Shown piece by piece: positions 59,132-64,000 of a stretch of 64,000 nucleotides of DNA. Both the position numbers and the translations under genes were made by a program. This DNA comes from Lapidilactobacillus achengensis (GTDB lineage Bacteria; Bacillota; Bacilli; Lactobacillales; Lactobacillaceae): NCBI RefSeq assembly GCF_003946655.1, contig NZ_RHOV01000003.1, positions 116,235-180,234 on the forward strand, in the 5' to 3' direction. Below the pieces are notes generated by a model that saw only the letters and a list, made by a program, of their open reading frames with translations, was not told the DNA's origin and did not search any database. The stretch's first letter is position 1; each line of letters opens with the position of its first letter.

Positions 59132-61144
59132 CTAGTCGTTCAACTGGTGTTCGGTCGAAAATAAAGATGTGTTCGCCTCTTGGAGCCAAACGGTCATTTC
59201 ACCAACACGGCGGTTGGCCCAGAGAAAGTAGGGAATAAAGGTCAACGTTAGCGGTTCACTTGTTTGATTTGCGTCAGAATGGTACGGCCGGTGCGGAGAA
59301 CGCGAGTCAACTGAACGTCGCCATCCCTGTGCCGTAATCAATTCGGTTCTGATTCCAAAGGTTCGCTGGTCAGCGTGATGGGCAAATTCAGCATGACTTG
59401 CCAGCAGTAATTGCTGCAGCCCGGCGCCATTATCAACTTCTTCAGCACAATAAACCACCGGCCCACGTTGGAGCGCGACCTTGCCAAAATCAGCCTTGAT
59501 CTGAGGCACGGCCCGTAACGCCTTCACCGGCATCGCTAACTTCAATTCAAACTGCCAGCAACATCCGGCCGGGACAGAGAACCGTAAATATCCCGCCTGT
59601 AATTCCGAACTGATTATCGGACCATCAGTAAGGATTTCAAAGTCTTCTGCCGCCCAAGCTGGGACATGGATCGCCACCTTTTGATCCTGATGCCCCGACC
59701 GATTATCAATCAAGAAATCAAGCTCCCCCGACCAAGGATAGTGTCCCGACTGTTTGATCAGCACCCCATTGGAAAAGCGTGCTTCATTCCCAATGAATAA
59801 ATGGCTGAAAATAGTCTCGTCTTTGATAGAATAAATATACTGATCGACAGAGGCGATCAGGCGGGCCAGATTAGGTGGGCAGCAGGCACAGCCTAACCAC
59901 GCGGAACGTGTTGCTTTAACATGCGCCTTTTGTGGATCAAAGCGGCAGGCCTGTGGATCCACTTCCAAAGGATTCACGTAGAAATAGTGTTGACCATCCA
60001 GCGCCATGCCACTGATGGTGCCGTTATAAAGTTCGGTTTCCAAGAGATCGGCTACCCAACCTTCTGGGTCTGCTTGAAGCAAGGCCTGAGCCAAAAAAGC
60101 CATGCCACAGGAAGCGCAAGTTTCGCAGTACATCGTATCATTGGGCAGATCATAATCAAACGTATAGCCCTCACCATTGGCTGTTGAGCCGACGCCACCA
60201 GTGAGATACATTTGCTTTTCACTGATGTGGCGGCAAAGACGTTGGCACGCGGCCAGGAGTGCTTGATCATGGGTCAGCGACGCCACGCGAGTCGCACCAG
60301 TCAATAGATAGGCCATACGGACGGCGTGACCTTCTCCACGGGTCATTTCCATGAGTGGAACGCGATCTTGGTAGTGATCGGCAGCAGGTTCGATGCCTGG
60401 CCAGTAGCCTTCGTCAACATCAACATTCAGCTTGTTTTGACCAGCAAAAAAACTCGGCTTGGTTCCCCGCTGCTGAACCATGTACGCCGCTAAATCGAGA
60501 TATTTCCTTGATTCGGTCAACTCCGCTAACTTTGTTAAGGCCAGTTCCAGCTCCGGATGGCCCGGGTAGCCATGAAGCTGACCAGGCTTGGGGCCAAAAT
60601 TACGGGTGAGGCAATCCGCCATTTTAATAGCAATATCTAGGGCCTTCTGGTTACCCGTGGTTTTAAAATAAGCTACCCCTGCCTCAATATAGTGGCCCAT
60701 ACAATATAATTCGTGGCTTTTGGAAACGTGTTTGAAGCGGCGCTCGGGACGCTCGATTTGAAAATAGGTATCCAAATAACCATCCGCTTGCTGTGCCTGA
60801 CCAATCAAGGCCACCACTTGATCCGCCTGTTGCTCCAAGTCAGGATCAGGCGCATAGCGTAAAGTATAGGCAACCGTTTCTAACCATTTATAAACATCTG
60901 AATCCTGAAACCATTCGCCGTAGAAATGTCCCTTTGCCAATCCGGCCGCAATTTTCAAATTTTGAATGGCGTGACTTTGTTGAACCATATCAGAGGAGTT
61001 ACCATTGGCCCGCTCAATTTTGACCGTGGCTTCATCACTGATGATCTTCCACTGATACGGCACCACCACCGTTTGGACAATTCGGCGATAGTAATTCCAG
61101 AATTCGTCTTGTACCTTGTCTTGCTCGATTTGCACCCTGATCAC
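59132..61144 (-). CDS. GH127 beta-L-arabinofuranosidase (second copy)
   Basis: 670 residues. Zinc/cysteine site: MYCETCASC and CACCPPNLARL, as in the copy at 6378. Large identical blocks (HAIQNLKIAAG, WFQDSDVYKWLE, GPKPGQLHGYPGHPE) show paralogy, while the region about 230-265 and the C-terminus diverge. The start is GTG (61142-61144) with AAAGG close upstream; a second GTG three codons later is possible. Minus-strand -10 TATACT at 61168-61173. Divergent from an AraC gene that has an in-frame stop, so its regulation may be lost or taken over by the intact AraC at 5276. Confidence 0.92.
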   Translation of the reverse strand: MIRVQIEQDKVQDEFWNYYRRIVQTVVVPYQWKIISDEATVKIERANGNSSDMVQQSHAIQNLKIAAGLAKGHFYGEWFQDSDVYKWLETVAYTLRYAPDPDLEQQADQVVALIGQAQQADGYLDTYFQIERPERRFKHVSKSHELYCMGHYIEAGVAYFKTTGNQKALDIAIKMADCLTRNFGPKPGQLHGYPGHPELELALTKLAELTESRKYLDLAAYMVQQRGTKPSFFAGQNKLNVDVDEGYWPGIEPAADHYQDRVPLMEMTRGEGHAVRMAYLLTGATRVASLTHDQALLAACQRLCRHISEKQMYLTGGVGSTANGEGYTFDYDLPNDTMYCETCASCGMAFLAQALLQADPEGWVADLLETELYNGTISGMALDGQHYFYVNPLEVDPQACRFDPQKAHVKATRSAWLGCACCPPNLARLIASVDQYIYSIKDETIFSHLFIGNEARFSNGVLIKQSGHYPWSGELDFLIDNRSGHQDQKVAIHVPAWAAEDFEILTDGPIISSELQAGYLRFSVPAGCCWQFELKLAMPVKALRAVPQIKADFGKVALQRGPVVYCAEEVDNGAGLQQLLLASHAEFAHHADQRTFGIRTELITAQGWRRSVDSRSPHRPYHSDANQTSEPLTLTFIPYFLWANRRVGEMTVWLQEANTSLFSTEHQLND

Positions 61145-61249
61145 CTTAACCTTTCACTGTTAGCCTTAGTATAATCAGTCCCGCTGCTCACCAATACAAC
61201 CAATCACGCAGAAAAAGAGGACAAAAACGACCTCTTTAGGAGATTTCCC
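61145..61249. promoter_or_regulatory. Divergent control region, GH127-2/AraC-2
   Basis: Minus strand -10 TATACT (61168-61173) with poor -35. On the right an AAGAGG/CCTCTT hairpin (about 61214-61238) lies just before the AraC-2 ribosome site AGGAG. Confidence 0.45.
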
Positions 61250-62212
61250 ATGATCGACCTCAATTATTTCGATCTCACTCAACCCGTTCACTATCTTAAT
61301 AGCGGCAAATTCACGGCCCAGCCTGGCTGGCGTCACGCGCCAAATCGCCACAACAATACCGAAATCATGATTGGTCTGGCGGGGACGATTTTCCTTAGGA
61401 TTGATCAGCAGCCGGTCACTCTCAAGGCTGGTCAGGTTCTTTGTCTAGCACCCCAAACACAGATTGATGGTGATCGCCCCTGCGAGCGCACCGCCCAGTT
61501 TCTCTGGTTTCACTTTACCAGTCAGACTATGCCAAACATCGTATCAAAGGCTGCCACCACACCAAAAATCATTATCTTGCCCCGCTTTTTTCAACTGAAA
61601 GATCCGACCCGTAGCCTGCTGGCGGGTCAACAACTACTTGACCGCGGACATCGGTGAAACGACCACCCAGATTTAAGAGATTATCAAACAACGCTAGCTC
61701 TAATTGAACTGGCCAATGACTATCGCCTGCAACAGCAACAATTATTGGCACCGACCTTGTTCCAAATTCGAGAATGGCTTCGCGTTAATTTAAAAAATAC
61801 ATTGACGTTATCACAAATCGCTGAACATTTTCATCTCAATCCTGACTACCTCAATCGCATTTTCAAACAGGAATTTGGTACGACGATCAAGGCCTATCTG
61901 ACCGACGCTCGGCTCGATCTGGCCAAATACCTCTTGTTGACTACCAATCAATTGGTTGAAGAAATCGGCCGAACCTGTTGCTTCCCAGATGCCCACTACT
62001 TTACTCGTGTTTTCAAACAACGAAATTTAGTGACACCCACTCAATACCGGCGCAACTACGCCGCAACTTTCTATAACAATAGCCAACTCGATTCCGGCAC
62101 CGACTTCCATCAAATCGTCCAAGATCTTGAGAGGCTAGGACACAATTCTAGTTTCAAAAATAAAAGCCCCAAAATTCCGAACTTTTTCGGAATTTTGGGG
62201 CTTTTTATGTAG
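61250..62212 (+). pseudogene. AraC-family regulator with in-frame TGA stop
   Basis: Reading from ATG 61250 gives an AraC cupin domain like the intact paralogue (LTQPVHYLNSGKFTAQPGWRH, IMIGLAGTIF) up to a TGA at 61655-61657. The same frame then continues without a break (RDYQTTLALIELAND, then the double HTH ending at 62212), so this is one point mutation, not a frameshift. Total would be 320 residues against 336 for the intact copy. The downstream part could be translated as a separate HTH fragment from ATG 61745, but without a sensor domain. A sequencing error cannot be excluded. A terminator overlaps the last codons. Confidence 0.85.
62162..62206 (+). terminator. Terminator of the AraC-2 gene
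   Basis: Stem AAAAGCCCCAAAATTCCGAA / TTCGGAATTTTGGGGCTTTT followed by T. It overlaps the 3' end of the coding frame. Confidence 0.9.
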
Positions 62213-62278
62213 GCATAGAAACCATCTTCTGGTAACCTTAAATTCGACGAAAAAAATAAGTGTCAGGAGTCGGTCTCT

Positions 62279-64000
62279 ATGTTTAAACAGTATAACAATA
62301 ATCAAACCACTTTATCAATCCCCCTTGAAATTAAAGTCAACGATCAACACGTTGTTCGCATTATTAGCTTGTTTGTGGACTCTATTCCGGATGATTTTAT
62401 CCCACAAAGGGTAAACGCTCAACGCGGCCAGCGGCCGTATGATCCTCGCCTACTACTTAAAATGTTACTATTTGGCTATTTACGTAATGTTACTTCCGCG
62501 TCAAAGCTAAGGGAAATGGCGGAAGAAAATATTCCGATGAAATGGCTCATTGGTGATCCTGATGTCACTCCCAGTGCCCGAACGATCAATCGTTTTAGGT
62601 CTTCTAATACCGCGGCGACATTAATTAAGCAAATGTTTCTGCACTTTCGCTTCATGCTCCAGCAACTTAACTTGATTACAGATGAGGCGCTTTTTATTGA
62701 TGGCACAAAGATCCTGGCCGATGCGAATAAGTATAGCTTCGTTTGGCGTGCCTCTGTGGAGCGCTATGAACCCATACTCGATCAAAAAGCCAATGAATTA
62801 TTTGATGAACTCATTCAAAATAATATCAATCTCAATGTTGATGCTGATGACCCTGATATTCTCAAGAAGATGGAAAGCGCCGCATCTCAATTGGAACAGA
62901 AGGTTGCAGAGCTGACAACGGCCATTGATTCTGAAGAGGTCAAGCCTGGCGGCTCACCAAATAAGCGACTTAGACGAAAGTACAAGCACTACCTTCATAC
63001 ACTGAAAAAAGACCTCATTCCGCGTAAAACCAAGTATGTTGAGGCTCGTCACCTTTTCGGTGATCGAAATAGCTTCTCAAAAACTGACCACGATGCCACT
63101 TTTATGCGTATGAAAGAAGATCCGATGATGAATGGTCAGCTCAAGCCGGGGTACAATGTCCAAATCGGCACGCAGTGCCAGTATGTACTCTACTATTACG
63201 TCTGCCAACGGCCTACAGACCAGCGAACGCTTGTACCTTTCCTTGAACAGGTTGATCACCACTTTAACTATATTGTTGCTGATGCAGGATATGGTAGTGA
63301 ATCTAACTATGATTACGTCATTGATGAGTACAGAGCTATTCCACTCATTCCGTACACAATGTACTTAAAAGAGCTCTCACGTAAATACCGGAAGGATATG
63401 TCGAAGCGTCAAAACTGGTTATATGAAAAGACTTTAGACCGTTATACCGATGATCACGGCGTCCAATTTGAACATCATCGGGACTACTATCGAACAGATA
63501 AATACGGGACAACGAGGCACTTCGTAGAATATACGGCGGTTAATGCAGATACACCTGAGCTCTATTACTACGCGAATACGGATGGTGGTAACCTCCGCCG
63601 TATCAGCGTTAACCCACACTGGGAGGATTTGAAGAATTCTGTTAAATCTAACCTCAGCGCAGACAAGACTGCTTCGATCTTCGCCAAACGGAAGTTTGAA
63701 GTTGAACCAGTTTTTGGAAATATTAAAACGAACATGAATTTTATGCGCTTCTCTGTACGTGGGAAACGGGCAACCAATAACGAAATGGGATTGGTATTTA
63801 TGGCCGCTAACCTAAAAAAACTGACGAAGTCATTATTAAACAACGATAACCTATTGGTAAAATTTGAGCGTTTTATGGCGCTCTATTTGTGTACCCAAAA
63901 AATAGATCTGGCCGAAAAAAATAAAAAAATCGAACATTCCCAGAGAAAACAGAATGTTCGATCGTCTTTATTTTTGGATCGGCAATTATGGCCGAGCCTC
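62279..64000 (+). mobile_element. IS1182-family transposase gene, runs off the window
   Basis: An unbroken frame from ATG 62279 to the last base (574 codons, no stop reached). GGAG stands 9 nt upstream. N-terminal DUF772-like part (QRGQRPYDPRLLLKMLLFGYLRN region, SARTINRFR), then a DDE part: IDGTKILADANKYSFVW, VADAGYGSESNYDYV, and RKFEVEPVFGNIKTNMNFMRF with the catalytic Glu. These fit IS1182-type transposases of lactobacilli. Codons near the end overlap a TCGAACATTC/GAATGTTCGA hairpin (63928-63963). The left terminal repeat should lie in 62207-62278 but cannot be fixed because the right end is outside the window. Confidence 0.9.

Noticed and set aside
62476..63843. Many short frames on both strands in the last 1.5 kb
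   Set aside because: They are other-frame readings of the single transposase frame that starts at 62279 and does not stop before the window end.

Overview
The window looks like part of the chromosome of a low-to-mid GC lactic acid bacterium of the Lactobacillaceae (possibly Schleiferilactobacillus-like; the genus is an inference). Reasons: strong AGGAGG-type ribosome sites with frequent GTG/TTG starts, lactobacillus-type AraB/AraA/AraD, CcpA-type cre sites, Rho-independent terminators and LytS/YesM-YesN type regulation. Nearly every gene serves uptake and degradation of arabinose-containing plant glycans (arabinan, arabinogalactan, beta-arabinosides, acetylated xylo/galacto-oligosaccharides). 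It is an accessory 'glycan island' that ends in an IS1182-type transposase at the right edge.

Layout. 0-4.3 kb: GH3 and GH43 beta-xylosidase/arabinosidase pair (minus). 4.3-5.3 kb: gene-free stretch with two nested-palindrome elements. 5.3-8.4 kb: divergent AraC regulator and GH127 beta-L-arabinofuranosidase. 8.7-17.7 kb (minus): araR, araD, araA, araB, a surface-anchored GH43 endo-arabinanase, GH27 and an aquaporin. 17.9-22.2 kb (minus): ribose/xylose-type (CUT2) ABC importer with an orphan PTS EIIB gene at its end. 22.5-26.5 kb (plus): sugar-binding lipoprotein, YesM-type kinase and YesN-type regulator, resembling AraPST/AraEGH of Geobacillus. 26.6-36.1 kb (minus): araNPQ-type oligosaccharide importer with two GH51, two GH43, a YesL protein and a small Cys-rich protein, facing an HTH regulator with a large C-terminal domain (36.3-37.2 kb). 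37.3-38.2 kb: aldo/keto reductase. 38.3-45 kb: second oligosaccharide importer with GH36, facing an AraR-like regulator. 45.2-49.1 kb: GH42 beta-galactosidase between two paralogous GntR/UTRA regulators. 49.1-53.6 kb: third importer with two uncharacterised membrane proteins. 54.4-59.1 kb: CE7 esterase, GH36 and GH1 (plus). 59.1-62.2 kb: a second GH127/AraC divergent pair, whose AraC gene carries an in-frame stop. 62.3 kb to end: transposase running off the window.

How it fits together (inference). The lipoprotein endo-arabinanase cuts arabinan outside the cell. The three CUT1 importers, none with its own ATPase here, take up oligomers. Cytoplasmic GH51, GH43, GH127, GH27, GH36, GH42, GH1 and GH3 enzymes release monosaccharides. 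L-arabinose enters through the CUT2 importer and passes through AraA, AraB and AraD to D-xylulose 5-phosphate. Recognisable operator families (AraR-like ATTTRTCCG..., the AGTATATACT palindrome, a 36-bp palindrome before GH42, AATTACAT direct repeats) and cre sites mark the separate modules. The centre (about 30.6-54.4 kb) is visibly richer in A+T than both flanks, which suggests assembly from blocks of different origin.
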